Assembly: GCA_039090855.1 (NCBI GenBank)
Contig: CM077025.1
Coordinates: forward strand, 100,296,489 to 100,360,488
Origin: Macrothele yani
Taxonomy: Eukaryota > Arthropoda > Arachnida > Araneae > Macrothelidae
Direction of reading: 5' to 3'
DNA length: 64,000 nt
Shown in pieces: positions 1 through 11,766 of the stretch. The stretch's first letter is position 1, and the number at the start of each line of letters is the position of its first letter. Made by a program: the position numbers and the translations under genes. Below the pieces are notes generated by a model that saw only the letters and a list, made by a program, of their open reading frames with translations, was not told the DNA's origin and did not search any database.

Positions 1-36
1 CAGTATCTTCACCAGAGTTCAGCATGTCTGACCTGC

Positions 37-91
37 AATAAATAAATAAATAAATAAATAAGTAAATAAATAAATAAATAAATAAATAAAT
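37..91. repeat. AAAT simple repeat
   Basis: A run of about a dozen AAAT units with one interruption (AAGT). It is an ordinary microsatellite, possibly the tail of an eroded retroposon; nothing diagnostic lies upstream of it. Confidence 0.95.
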
Positions 92-352
92 GCTACATTT
101 GTGGAATAATTCTTTACATGGTGCATACTGGCAACTGAAAACCACATCTAAATTTCAAAAACTCGGATATTGAATCTTTAGAAATATGGAATAAAATTCG
201 TAATGTGCTGGATAGTCCAAACTTCATCGTAATATCAGACGTAAATGTAGTGACAATGATAATTGAAAAGCAAGAGGTTTTGTTTTTATTCCATTGCAAA
301 TATTTACAATATTTCAATTTGTAAATTTGAAAAATGAAAAGTTTAAACTTTC

Positions 353-571
353 TTTTTTTTTTGATTGGAGGTTTAACGACCACCATGAGCAACTCAATGG
401 GCTATAAGCAGTCGCCCGTCCCTAATTTAGGGTCACTGGTTCCAGGGAAGGGAGAGAGCCAGTGCCGTAAGACAAACACAACATCCATGCCTGACCGGGA
501 TTCGAACCCAGACCCCTTACGAACGAATGATCAGAGGCCAGCGCCTTAGACCACTGCGCCACCGGGGCGGC
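353..571 (-). mobile_element. tRNA-derived SINE, copy 1
   Basis: On the minus strand the unit opens with a tRNA-like head. An A-box-like stretch containing GCAGTGGTCTAAGG lies near 543-560 and a B box GGTTCGAATCC near 500. A shared body (including CTCTCCCTTCCCTGGAACCAG) and an A-rich tail (T run on plus) at 353-364 follow. The flanks repeat AAACTTTC at 345-352 and 572-579, an 8-bp target-site duplication. Closely related copies lie at 12337 and 23527. The RNA polymerase III boxes and the duplication identify a retroposed SINE rather than a tRNA gene. It has no coding capacity and would depend on a LINE for mobilisation. Confidence 0.88.
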
Positions 572-591
572 AAACTTTCCTTGCATTCATA

Positions 592-1990
592 TACAAGTAT
601 TCTTGAGAATTTCGCATAATCATGTCATGTATAACTGTTTTATTTATTTGTTACAAATTTCTGGAATAGTGCTGAAATTTATATCACACCACCAGGACTT
701 TTTTTCGAAATGTTACATTCTCCTCACTATTGGGAAGTACCGAGTTCAGAAAAAATATTGAATTGAGGGTTTCGAATTGTTGGGTAATGAACAGTTAATG
801 GTGCAATCAATAGGACCCCCCCCCAAAAAAAAAAAAAACTGCCTAAGTTCCTTAGGAACACCCCAATATTGTTTCATTGAGTCCGTCGTATTAGCTTTTA
901 TAGTTCAAATCTTCCAGAATAGAGCATGGCCTATTGCTTTGTAAACAGCTAAAGACTGTTTTCGTTTTGTGCCACTAGGAAAAATCCTACACTTTGGCAT
1001 GATCTGCGAACGAAATGCAGTTGCTGTACATTCTCTTAGGAAACTTGTTCTCTCCCTTCCCTGGAAGCAGTGGCCCCCATTTTACGATGTGCCTGCAACT
1101 TCTAAACAAAGGATTTGGACACAGAAAAACTGTGTGCCCAAGGGTCATCATCTTCACTGAGGTCGGTCTAGAAGGATTAACAGCGCTTCCCCCTACTATT
1201 GTATTCATTGTCAAGGGAGATGGGGTATCTTTGGTGAATGTCCTCCAAATGTTCCCCGCCCGAAGCGATGTTCCTTTCTTGGACTGTCAGAAAACTTTTA
1301 TCGGGTAGCAATGAGCAATGTAAACAGCCCCAAGTTCGTCTTCTACCCATTTGTATTCCTTTCAGTTCACAAGTCGAAGAGGCAGAGAAATACGGGTCGG
1401 AAATAAAATTTTGAATACATCAGTTTTCTTACTAAATGTTAGTTTCCGATTTTACTTTGAGTTTCCTTTTGTTTTTTGTGGGCTGTTAACAAATTATTAA
1501 CTTTTACTACCACTAAAACCTGCCACCTCTAAATAGATTATACCAGTGGTGCAGTCCAGAAAAAAGGGTACTGTTCTTTGAGTACAATACAGTACTCAAA
1601 GAACAGTACCCTGGCAGTCTCCTACATCTCCTTTGGCACTGTAGCACTGCTAAATTACGGGAAAGAGTGGGTTACTTGGAACAGTGGGTCAGTCGCAATT
1701 TGAATTTTCAAAAACTTTTGCAATGCTCTTTATTGTTAGGAACACAGGAAGCGACTTCAAGGGTGTCCCGTTGAAGGAACGCAATTACACTACACCCTTC
1801 CCCAAAATTCTCCGACTAAAATTTTGCAAAAGTATCCCTCAAAAGTCACGCAATATACTTACATAAAAATTATGGTCTGTATTTTACCGTACTCCTTAGG
1901 GCCCGAAGAGAGAGAGACCGACAGCTGTAATTTTGGAGCTATTAGCAGAAATATAAATGACAATAATTAAATTTGCTTGTCCGTCTGAGT
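592..1990. other. No gene seen; AT-rich stretch with a SINE-like scrap
   Basis: I see no convincing coding region. Around 1040-1080 on plus, CTCTCCCTTCCCTGGAAGCAG matches the body of the SINE family at 353, 12337 and 23527, so this is probably a degraded SINE fragment without a recognisable tRNA head. A C9 then A-rich stretch occurs near 818-838. The short ORFs around 1015-1308 show no family resemblance. Confidence 0.5.
1566..1611. repeat. Perfect 20-bp hairpin
   Basis: The 20-bp arm at 1566-1585 is perfectly complementary to 1592-1611, with a 6-base loop. There is no T tract and no adjacent gene, so it is not a terminator. It may be the core of a small palindromic MITE. Confidence 0.9.
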
Positions 1991-4460
1991 TCACTGAAAA
2001 CCGCCACACGTCTTTCAGCAACTTGGAAAACTGCCACATGTTTTTCATCCGGGCACAAATTGCTGTTCTTTCCAGGAACACTTTGAATGTGTGGCAGTTT
2101 TCCAGGGTGTCTAACGAGGGGAAGGAGCTCTTTTGTTTGTCTGAATTTTCATGCCGGTTCAGACGAGTTTAGGGCAACTGGCCACAACAAAAGTTCAACG
2201 GGGGAGGGGCGTTATAAAGATTGCCGTTTCTTGGCCTATAATGAGAATTAATAGGGAACTCTAAACAAATTTCGAGAAAACGTTCTATGTAAGCCAAGCG
2301 AGAATTACAGCATGACTCGTGCTGCGTTCAAAAAGGACGATAAGGTGGGATTTTTAATAACGCTGCACTTTTACTTAGGCACTAAATATTTACATAACAT
2401 GTCAAATTTGTAATATTTTTCTTTTACTTAATTAATTCATAGGCCCTACACCTCGGCCTTTTTAACAGCTTTTGATCCGCCGACTTTATATTCATAACGA
2501 TTACGTATCAAATCAAGTCAATATAATTGCTCTTTTACTTAGGCACTAAATTAGTCATAGGACACAGGCATATAGGCCCTTTTACCAGTTTTTATTCTAC
2601 CAATGCCATATTCACAACGTTTACACAGAAAATCAAGCTAATAATATTGGACGTTTGCTTAAGCACGGAATATTAATTAATAGGCCCTAGGCCTAGGCCC
2701 TTTTTTATAGTTTTTACTTTATCACTGCTATATTCACAACGTTTACACAACAAATAAATGTAATAATATTGCGGTTTTACTTTGGCAGGAAATATTAATT
2801 CATAGGCCCTAGGCCTAGGCCTTTTGACAGTTTTTATTCTACCAATGCCATATTCACAACGTTTACACATCAAATTAAATTAATAATATTGCGCTTTTAT
2901 TTAGGCACAAAATATTTATTCAAAAAATAAATATTTGTGCATAAATAAAAGCGCCTTTTACCAGTTTTTATTCTACCAATATCATATTCACAACTTTTAC
3001 ACAGCGAATCATGTTAAAAATATTGGGCGCGTTTACTTAGGCACGAAATATAATTCATAGGCTCTAGGCCTTTTTAATAGTTTTGACTCTATCAATGCCA
3101 TATTCACAACGTTTACACAGCAAATCAATTTAGTAGTATTACGCTTTTACTTGGGCACGAAATATTAATTCATAGGCTCAGACCTAGGGCCTATGAACGA
3201 ATATTTCGTGCCTAAGTAAAAGAGCAGTATTATTACATTTTTTTTATTTGTGTTTGTGTAAACATTGTCAATATGGCATTGATAAAGTAAAAACTACTAA
3301 AAAGGCCTAGGGCTCATGAATTAATATTTCGTGCCTAAGTAAACCCCAATATTATTAACTTGATTTGCTGTGTAAACTTTGTGAATATGGCATTGGTAGA
3401 ATAAAAACTGTTAAAAAGGCCTAGGCTTAGGGCCTATGAATTAATATTTCCTGCCTAAGTAAAAGCGCAATATTATTACATTTATTTGTTGTGTAAACGT
3501 TGTGAATGTGACAATGATAAAGTAAAAACTACTAAAAAGGCCTAGGGCCTATGAGTTAATATTTTGTGCCTAAGTAAAAGCGCAATATTATTAAATTTAT
3601 TTGTTGTGTGAACGTTATGAATAGGACAATGATTAAGTAAAAACTACTAAAAAGGCCTAGGGCCTATGAATTAATATTTCGTGCCTAAGAAAACGCCCAA
3701 TATTATTAACTTGATATTCTGTATAAACGCTGTGAATATGGCATTCGTAGAATAAAAACTGGTAAAAGAGCCTAGGCCTAGGCCCACGGCCTGTGAATAA
3801 ATATTTCGTGCCTAAATAAAAGCGCAATATTATTAACATGATTTGATGTGTAAACGTTGTGAATATGACACTGGTAGAATAAAAACTGTTAAAAAGGCCT
3901 ATGCCTGTGGCTTATGACTTTAATATTTAGTGCCTAAGTAAAACCGCAATGCTATTGGCTTGATTTGATACGTAAGCGTTATGATGAAGTCGGCGGATTA
4001 AATGCTGTTAAAAAAATCCGAGGTGTAGGGCCCATGAATTAATTAATTAAAAGGAAAATATTACAAATTTGACATGTTATGTTAAATATTTAGTGCCTAA
4101 GTAAAAGTGCAGCGTTATTAAAAATCCCACCTTATTGTCCTTTCCTGAACACAGCAATTTTCGCTTGGCTTACATAGAACGTTTTCTCGAAATTTGTTTG
4201 GAATTCCCAATTCAATTCTCAATATAGGCCAAGAAACTGCAATCTTTATACCCCCCCCCTCGAACTTCTGTGGCCAGTTGCCCTAAGTATGAGCGGACAT
4301 GAAAATTCCGAAAAACAAACGAGCTCCTTCCCATCGTTAAGCACCTTGGGAAACTGCCACACATAATTCGGAAACTTGGAAAACTGCCACACATTCAAAG
4401 TGTTCCGCGGTGTGGCAGTTTTCTTGTGTGGCAGTTTTCCTGTGTGGCGGTTTACAGTAA
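1991..4460. mobile_element. Large foldback (palindromic) element
   Basis: The two halves are inverted copies of each other around a centre near 3184. The outer arms share TGTGGCAGTTTTCC-type repeats, a GGCAACTGGCCAC / GTGGCCAGTTGCC pair (about 2170 and 4273) and a region reading CTTGGCTTACATAGAACG (about 4163; inverse near 2290). The inner arms are arrays of a roughly 120-bp unit that reverse orientation at the centre. No transposase ORF is present. This is the architecture of Foldback/Galileo-like non-autonomous DNA elements; the family assignment is inference. No target-site duplication was found, so the outer limits are approximate. Confidence 0.75.
2490..4010. repeat. Inverted arrays of a ~120-bp unit inside the foldback
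   Basis: Each unit carries TTTACTTAGGCACGAAATAT, an ATAGGCCTAGGCC block, a TACCAATGCCATATTCACAA block and AATAATATTGCGCTTTTA. About seven units run one way up to the centre near 3184 and about seven run the opposite way after it, each diverged by point changes. At 2892-2954 a unit is interrupted by its own 30-bp inverted copy, which makes a second small palindrome. Confidence 0.8.
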
Positions 4461-4980
4461 ACCACGTTGACCCTATGACGAAAATACGCGAAACAGATTT
4501 TATTTAAAAAAAAAAAAAAAAACGAAAAAGAAGGTAACATCATGCCAAAGCCCAACACGAAACGTACCTGGAGTGATGCACAAAAGATAAAAAACCTCTT
4601 CAATTTTTTTTTTCTCAAATTTACGTGTAGGAATACCGGATCGAGCAATGTGGTCTAAAGTAACAAATTTTCATAGGCACTTGCAATTTGGCCTAGGTAA
4701 TTGCAGCTATCCTAAAACAGGCAATAGGCGTATAACAAAAAAGGGGGGGGCAGATAAAATGTCAATTTCGCATTTCTGGCCCTTCGCAACCTTACAACAG
4801 TGTATCGTACAGTATTAGTAGTTCGCAGCCTCCCCGTCCCTTTTGGTAGGGAAAGGGGAAGATTATCTTGCTCTTACGTACTCGGGCTGGTAATAATCCT
4901 ACATGTTGCAGTTACATAGGTTACACAAAAAATAACAACACATACTTCGAAAATACACATAAGGATATTGATATATAAAA
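4461..4980. other. No gene seen
   Basis: AT-rich sequence with an A run at 4507-4523 and a G8 run near 4743. The ORF on the minus strand at 4337-4648 mostly reads through the foldback arm and looks like chance. Confidence 0.4.
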
Positions 4981-4987
4981 TACTTAC

Positions 4988-5112
4988 TTTACAGCGTCTT
5001 GCTGATTGATGTCCAGGGCATTTTGTTGCTCTCTAGAACGTCGTAATCGCTGGGCTCTCGATGCCTTGCTGTGGGCAGGATGCCTTGCTCTTCTTCTGTT
5101 ATTTTGTGACAT
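4988..5112 (-). CDS. Possible small basic first exon
   Basis: On the minus strand an ATG at 5112 opens a frame of about 41 codons beginning MSQNNRRRARHPAHSKA, rich in Arg, Gln and Ala. Exactly where the frame would meet a stop codon there is a strong splice-donor match, AAA followed by GTAAGT (4987-4982). This suggests a coding first exon spliced onward toward lower coordinates. The arginine-rich start resembles the basic N-terminal leaders of some transposon proteins, but no family can be assigned and no downstream exon was recognised. It could equally be chance. Confidence 0.3.
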
Positions 5113-5235
5113 GATGGGAAAGTATTAATAATTTGACCAGGGCGTTCTGATCAGAACTTTTCATTTAAAAAATAACTTACTTAAACTACAACTGGTCAAG
5201 GATTTTGAAATTTTTTTGAGCGAACTGAATGAAGT

Positions 5236-5795
5236 CAGGAAACATTGCGAGAGCGAAAAGACAAAATACGCGCTGTAACATTTTAACCAATGAGGTTATT
5301 TGGGGTGGGGCTTTGCAAGTAGGTGGAGCTTCCTAATTAGGTGGAGTTTCTATAGCTCAAATTCAGGGGTTCTCTGCTAATGTACACACTTTCTCCTCAA
5401 AAAATGAATGTACAATAGAATTTAAGGTGATTTATGGAAGAAAAGATTCCAATCTCATTTGTGGATCTATTCATTGATTTCTATTTGTCTCAGATAATTA
5501 GAAAAATCAAACAGAAATGAGGGATGTCGTTTCTTTCAGACAGAAACACTGCTAAGCTAACTTATCGCGCCATCTAGCGCCGAATTCGAATACTTTCAAG
5601 TCCAATAAATTGAATTTAAAAAATTCTAACAAAAATTCTAACAATTTTTTTGGAATAATAACCATATCACATATTAGCTATAGGTCGTTTTTATTTGTGC
5701 TCAAAATTTCAAACACTACAAAGTAATAGTCTTCGAGAAAATGTGTACAAAAGAATTTACATTACAGATATAAGATAGAATTTTTCTTTAGGTCC
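5236..5795 (-). mobile_element. Dispersed repeat, relative of 42632-43322
   Basis: About 450 bp here (5387-5790) matches the reverse complement of 42690-43140. Shared blocks include CAAATAAAAACGACC / GGTCGTTTTTATTTG, AACACTGC(T/C)AAGCTAACTT and GAGAAAATGTGTACA. Here the ends are eroded; the other copy has clear TTAA duplications and terminal inverted repeats. It is therefore a truncated copy of a non-autonomous TTAA-type DNA element. No ORF. Confidence 0.7.
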
Positions 5796-5810
5796 CCCTT
5801 AACTCTCGTA

Positions 5811-7350
5811 AACTAAGTTTTTCAGTCTCTGCTACTTCAATCACTTTAGCTTTTTCTTTTAATGATAACCTGTTCATCTTTGAATCCATGGCTTCATGAT
5901 GAAAAAAGGTATGCTACTGCCAAAACTACATATATACTCCTTTTGCCTGCTACACCTAACTTGTTTACTCTGAAAGACTACATGTCTACATTATCAGTCC
6001 AACAGGAACTTCAACCCTAAAATGCTTAACACCTGTTTTCTTATTGGACAGTCTTATTATTCTCTGTTTGTAGTCTCTTGCATTTGGTGACTCACAACCT
6101 ACTTTCTTACTGCAGGCTCATTATCGGTAGTCCCAAGAGTACCTTAATTCCCACCATGCTTTGAAAAGGAGTGACTAACATGTGCCTCCTGTCCATTATT
6201 TCCTAATCGCAAACTTGACCTTCAAGCAGTGCTTGCTACTTAAGGATTTGGTCTTTAAACAGTGCTTGCTACTTAAGGTTGTAATGACTAAGCATTTTCT
6301 GATTTATAAGTGGAACAATTTCTTTTTAGAGAAATTTTTGGTTTCTGTAACTGTCTCTTATTTGGAGGTAAACACATTAGGGTCCCTATATCAAGGGACT
6401 GGGACTAGGAGAATTGTTCCTTAAATAGAGATTCCTTAAAGGATGTAGCACTGTATTTGCTCATGCAAAGAGCATGACATCAAAAGATTATCTAGTAAAG
6501 AAAAAAAATCAGAATAAAAAAAAATTGAGTTTTTGAAAACTTGAAACGTTATTCTTTTATGCAAAAATACAAATCTTGTTAATATTTTGTACTTAAACTA
6601 AAATACTTCAGATGCAAAAATATCCAAGATGCCAAACAATTTGGTGTCCTTAGTTTGTAAAAACATTGAGTGCTTTGCTGAGAAAAAAATCCCCAAAATG
6701 CAAAATTATCTTTTTTTTTTTTTTTTTTTTTAAATTTATATATATATATATATATATATATATGGAGAGCTTAATGCTCACTTGAAGGCAATCTGAATAA
6801 TGTTTTTGGAAGTACTTCAGTTGGTTCTTCAAGTGAAAAGAAACAAAAAAAAAGTCCAGTGCTTGTAGGTGTCATACACAAACAGATGCTGAATTTTGAA
6901 AATAAAGGGCTTAGAGACCTTGAGTATTTGTGTTAGAGCACCAAAATTTAAAAGCTTCATAACTCAATCAAAATTTTGATAAAAATATAAAAACAAAACA
7001 ACTGCATTTTGTACATTGGAGGTGAAGTATTTCCTACTTTAAAATATGACAGGAAATTTTAAAAAATGACCTTTAGATTTTTTTAAAACTGCCTGATTTG
7101 AGATGAAATTCCCCATTAATGAATAGAAAATCATGGCTCAAAATGGTTCATTTTAGCAGAGAGTCAGTAGAAATTTCTATAACTGTGTGTAAAAGAGTGA
7201 TACAGGCATGAAATTTAAGGGGAACATTATTTACACTGTGTCTTCAGTTACATATTGTGACAATTCTAAAAAATGCAGGAAGGTTTCAGCCCTGTGTGTA
7301 GGTTTTTCATAGGCCACATAAAAAATGCTCATTTTCTGAAGTAAAACTGG
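5811..7350. other. No gene seen; contains T-run and AT microsatellite
   Basis: AT-rich sequence. At 6711-6763 a T21 run is followed by an (AT)n microsatellite. A short direct repeat of CAGTGCTTGCTACTTAAGG occurs near 6226-6244 and 6259-6277. The ORF at 6182-6424 is low-complexity and unsupported. Confidence 0.5.
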
Positions 7351-7554
7351 ATCTCATCCAAGGTTGGGTTTCTGCCGACAGAAACTAGTTTTTGCCGTGC
7401 CGGTGGCAGAAAATGGCAACAAATGGCAGAAACTAAAAAAAGTACTTAAACCATTTTTGTATCAATTAGTACTTGAAATTTACAGTAAATCAAAGGTGAA
7501 AAATATTTTTTTATTACAATAATTTAGTATTATATTAATTTGTAATAAATTTGG

Positions 7555-8049
7555 TTGACCCTAATGGATGATGATAAGCTCATTAAAACTAATGAAAGCA
7601 AGGTTAAAAGTAGATTTAGTCAGGCAATAACTCAACATCATATGCTAGCTTATGTGCTTCATCCAAAGTACATGGGATCTAAATTGTTGCATGAGCAGGA
7701 AGAAAGTGCTAGAAAATTACTTTATGACATCAACCCAAATTTTGGGCCTTACACCATAGCTTTTCAAGCAAAATTAGTTCCTTTTCCTGAAACATATTAC
7801 TCCAATGAAGTCTTAGAAAATGTCTCAGCTTCTACATGATGGTCTAGTTTAAAGAAAACAACTGTAAATGAAGATTTCATAACTCTTGCTTGCACAATGA
7901 TATTGCCTGAAAGTTCTGCTGGGCTTGAAAGAATATTCTCAAGCTTTTCGTTTATTCACAATAAATTAAGAAATTGTTTGGGTTTGGAAACAGCAGCAAA
8001 ATTGGTCTTAGTGCACTTGAATGGTGAATTTACTGCGTGTAACCTTTGA
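7555..8049 (+). pseudogene. hAT transposase C-terminal (dimerisation) relic
   Basis: Reading through one in-frame stop near 7837, the frame gives a hAT C-terminal domain. It has a segment around PKYMGSKLL upstream, then a block with LACTMILPESSAGLERIFSS followed by NKLRN and an AAKLVLVHLN helix. In hAT proteins the ERxFS..IH...RNxL pattern is the dimerisation region. The N-terminal BED finger and the RNase H-like catalytic core are absent. It lies inside terminal repeats with an 8-bp duplication, which supports hAT identity. Non-functional. Confidence 0.85.
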
Positions 8050-8104
8050 ATAAATACTGTAAACATTGCAACTGAACTTGTTTTACTTTAAATTGCATTT
8101 CCCT

Positions 8105-8224
8105 ATGCTATTTGTGGTACTTCAGTAATTCATTATATGCTATTTGTGGTACTTCAGTAATTCATTATATGCTATTTGTGGTACTTCAGTAATTCATTAT
8201 ATGCTATTTGTGGTACTTCAGTAA
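8105..8224 (+). repeat. Four copies of a 32-bp tandem repeat
   Basis: Units of the form ATGCTATTTGTGGTACTTCA plus GTAATTCATTAT repeat nearly perfectly, the last one partial. They sit between the transposase relic and the right end of the hAT element, so they probably expanded after insertion. Confidence 0.95.
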
Positions 8225-8439
8225 GTTTTTCTTACAAGACACAATTATTTTCTGGGTTTCTACCAGTTATTGCCACTTTTATGGCACAAACTAGTTTCTG
8301 CCATGCCGGTTTTAACCAGTTGCAACCAGTGGTTTTAACCGCCTTGGCAGAAGCTTGCCAACCCTGATCTCATCTGACAAAGTTCATAATCTAAAAGGGG
8401 TCATCATTCTTTTTTCCAGGCTTTAGTGATGGACCATTC

Positions 8440-9250
8440 ATGAATGATTCATTTATGATGAACGACTCTTCACCGTGAATGGTGAACAGCTTACTCTTAC
8501 CACTGGAAATGATTATTCAATCCACCATTATTACGACACTCACTGAAGTGAAGCACACTAAATTTCTTCTACCCCTATGCGTTCAAAGTTGAATTTCCAA
8601 TAAGAAAAGTAATGCAGAGAATTAATAAATGTCAACTGTTATGCAAGTGAGCAATGAACAGTCAGCTAGAGAATATAGTGAAACTTAAGCATTGGAATGA
8701 AACATTAATGCCATTCATTTGAATGGTGTGATAAAATTGTTTATGAGTAGATGAGGCTCATTTGTGAATGGCAAATGGCTCTTCTAAGCTCTTGCTCTTT
8801 TGGGCCATGTACAGTAAAAGAACTGTGACTGATCATTCAGTCTGCTATTACTACATCACTCACTGAAGTCACAACACACGACTTCAGTGTTGTTCTGCTC
8901 CCATGAGCTTGGAAATGAATTCCCAATAAGAAAATTAATGTCAAGAATTAATTAGTGTGAACTGTTATGTGAGTAAGTGCTGTCCTCTAGGAAGAATGAT
9001 GAAACTTAAGAAGGGAATGCAACATGAATGCCATTAGTTTGAATGGTGTTCACAAGACCAGAGATTCATTCATGAATGGTTAAAACTCTTGCTCATTTGC
9101 TTGGTTTGCCAATTTCCGCTGTGACCTTGAAAGAGCTTTGGTCATAAACACAGGATCCCTGCTATGAATGATTTATGTGGTGACAACCAGGAGGGGAAAT
9201 TTAATGACCATTCATTTGATTTATCATTCATGAATGATTCTTCTGCATGA
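8440..9250 (+). repeat. Degenerate tandem duplication, period ~320 bp
   Basis: A segment near 8500-8805 is repeated near 8820-9100: CACTCACTGAAGT at 8537 and 8857, TTCCAATAAGAAAA in both, and AATGCCATT-AGTTTGAATGGTGT-like blocks. Short GAATGATTCAT / ATGAATG motifs recur across the region, also as inverse copies. No coding capacity. Confidence 0.75.
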
Positions 9251-9938
9251 ATGAACTCTCAAGAAGGAATGACTGACATAATCACTACTAGATATTTGTA
9301 CAGTAAAAGTTTTCTGCTTGTGGAAAAAGAAATATTACTTATATATTACATATCTTCAACACAGTTTTATACATTATTCAGATTTTCATAGATTCTCAGT
9401 AATGATCACCTGATGCAGTATTTTATGAATAAAAGGGACAGATGCAGTTTTGGTGTAATGTAAGATTAAAGCCATAAATAAGTTTTTGCTTTATGGAATC
9501 TAGAGTATGTTTGTTGGTTTGGTCTTTTTAAACAACAGAACTGTAGAAGTTGTTCTATCTGCTTGTAAATGCGAATTATGGAGTGTTAAAAATGCACCAT
9601 TTGGCTGATACTTAAAATTTTACTTATTGATATACAGAATATTAGTGAATAGTTGGAGTAAAAGGCTTATATGTTCAACTATAAAACAAAGACATATCAC
9701 AAATAAAACATAATTATGAGATAAAAGTTGATTTATGGTGCTTCTGAGTTTACAAAAGTGATGGCGCTCTATGTGAAGCTATTTATTTTATAAGTTAACT
9801 GAAATAGTGAAAGTTCTAAAACTTTTCAAGCTTTTCTTCAGTGCTGCCATTTCTTTTTTTTTTTTTTTTTTTCTTTCATTAAAGAATGTTTACCAAATTA
9901 GACACTTATTTACTATTTATATTTCATTGTTCTTCTAG

Positions 9939-9972
9939 AAACACATGGCCTTTGCAAGTGGGATCACAGGGG
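9939..9972 (+). CDS. Possible 34-nt microexon
   Basis: A pyrimidine-rich tract and TTCTAG acceptor (9933-9938) precede 34 bases that end CACAGGGG and are followed by a perfect donor GTAAGT at 9973-9978. Both splice sites are good by consensus. All three frames are open, so the product cannot be decided; one frame includes MAFASGITG. If real it belongs to a plus-strand host gene, conceivably the one with the exon at 52174. It may also be chance. Confidence 0.25.
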
Positions 9973-10588
9973 GTAAGTATCAACTATGTTTTTTTTAATA
10001 AGACCTTAGGACGTAGCAGTCTTGTTTTATTTTAATCATTTTAAAGTTATGCAGAAATACTTTCTTCAATAAATTATTGAACACAACTTTAAGTCATTGT
10101 TTAGTAGCATGAGGGAAATTGTGTTAACCTCTCATGTTGAATGTAGTTTTTAGTCCTTGTCAGATGCACATGGTTTTTGTTGTAGGGTTCTAGTTGTACC
10201 AGAACTTTATAACCAAGAAACTGTCTGATTTTGTTATAGGACCAGCCACCTAAAGTTAGAATGAGATGAGTTCTCTTAGCTCCCATATACTCATGGGAAT
10301 AGAAAGCTATGTACAGGGGGAAAATGTAGGTCATTTAGGTCTCCTTTCAGATAAGTTTTTTTTTTCATTTGGACAAATTATTTCATTATTAGCAGTTGTT
10401 AATCTAAATCAGATGAGATCAATTTTTACAGCACTGCAAATAAAGTATCTTTTAAAAGTGGGGACAAGTTTGCGTCTAGGAGTTAAAAAGTTCACTGCAT
10501 TGAACATTGTTCTCTACAGTTTTGTTATTATTAGAACTTTGTAGCATGTAAAAACTATATTGATTTTTTCTGTTCTTTACATCACTTC

Positions 10589-11166
10589 ATGTAAGTCAAC
10601 TAATTATATGTTTACTTGACTAATTAAACAAATAATCGTGTAAGAATATGAGCATGACTCACTTTCTTCTAGATCTATTTATTTCCCCAAATTTATGACG
10701 TTACTTTCTCCGATTGTCCGTTTGTTTTTATTTTATTGGCGAGGGACATGCTTTCATGCATTAATTAGTAAATATATACTTGATCAATAAAGATTATGGT
10801 ATTTTTTGTTTTTAATAATTTTATAGTTCTGATTTTTAACAAAGGACTAATTGTTAGTCTTTTTTTAAAAATAACCTTTCTGCAAAACAAGGTTGTTTTT
10901 AAAAAAATACTAGCAATTAGTCCTTTGTTAAAAATCGATTATAAAATTAATTAAAACATAAACAATATCATAATCCAAATTGATCAAGTATATATTTACA
11001 AATTAATATATGAGAGTCTGTTCCTACCTGATAACATAAAAATGAACAGACAGTTGGAGGAAGTGATTTGCTGTAAATGTGGGAAAATGAGTAGATCAAG
11101 AAGAATGTGAGTTATGCTCATATTCATATGAGATTATTTGTTTAATTAGTTTTGATTTGACATGTT
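10589..11166. mobile_element. Foldback (MITE-like) element, ~580 bp
   Basis: The left arm (10589-10880) is inverted at 10890-11166 around a centre near 10886. Matching blocks include AACAAAGGACTAATTG / AATTAGTCCTTTGTT, TTGATCAA-ATATATAC / GTATATATTTA-type, ATGAGCATGACTCAC / GAGTTATGCTCAT and ACTAATTAAACAAATAATC / GATTATTTGTTTAATTAG. No coding capacity and no clear target-site duplication. Confidence 0.8.
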
Positions 11167-11565
11167 TTTAAGTAAAAACCTAGTAAGAATGTTTTTGACA
11201 TCCTTATAGAAAATTGTGATTTATGTTTTATTTGAATTTTATTAGTTCAAGTTTGTGAATCAATACTGTACATATAGATTTCCACTCATCTTAATCAGAT
11301 GATATCAGTATTAAACATTACTAGGTGGTTGTTCTTATTGAGCGAGTTATGTATAGGGATCCCACTGTTTAAAAACAAAAAACCATGGCACTTAATTGAA
11401 GTAAAAGGTAGACATTTCACTTGCTACTCAATAAAAAAAGAATAATTTATTAATATTTCAAGGATGAAATCACATATAATGAACTTATGTTTAGATGCAA
11501 TGAAATAAATAAATAGACAATAGAATAAAAATTAAGGATAAAAATATAAACTCAGACATTGTAGT

Positions 11566-11766
11566 TTATTCTCTCAGTGCAGTTGCTCCATCCTTTACAT
11601 CTTCCTCTCCCTCTCCTGTTTCTTCCTTTGATGGCTGGTTAGTGCTTGTCTTTCTGCAGGTGTTTCTCACTTTAACCACAGATGACGCTGTCATCATATT
11701 TAAATTCATTTTAAGAATGGGCTTTTCATAAAAGCTGTCAGTCTTTGGATGTGAAATCAAAGAACT
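11566..11766 (-). CDS. Possible 3'-terminal exon of an unknown gene
   Basis: On the minus strand an open frame without an ATG starts after a possible CAG acceptor (11769-11767) and encodes about 67 residues ending with the acidic tail KEETGEGEEDVKDGATALRE and TAA. The composition is protein-like (Lys, Ser and Glu rich) and unlike the surrounding AT-rich sequence. Downstream there is an AATAAA-like signal near 11450. The pyrimidine tract at the acceptor is weak. I do not recognise the protein. It could be the last coding exon of a minus-strand host gene, or chance. Confidence 0.25.
   Translation of the reverse strand, partial: SSLISHPKTDSFYEKPILKMNLNMMTASSVVKVRNTCRKTSTNQPSKEETGEGEEDVKDGATALRE

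Larger units (their letters stand above)
7359..8366 (+). mobile_element. hAT element (internally deleted) with 8-bp TSD
   Basis: The left end begins CAAGGTTGGGTTTCTGCC and the right end finishes GGCAGAAGCTTGCCAACCCTG, imperfect terminal inverted repeats. Flanks are identical 8-mers ATCTCATC at 7351-7358 and 8367-8374, the duplication length diagnostic of hAT transposition. The interior keeps only the C-terminal part of a transposase plus a 32-bp tandem repeat, so the 1,008-bp copy is a deletion derivative unable to move alone. Confidence 0.9.

Noticed and set aside
2340..4140. CRISPR array from the regular repeats
   Set aside because: The repeats are about 120 bp, contiguous, inverted around a centre, and in eukaryotic DNA; no spacers.
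8105..8224. Centromeric-type satellite
   Set aside because: Only four 32-bp units, all within one hAT element.
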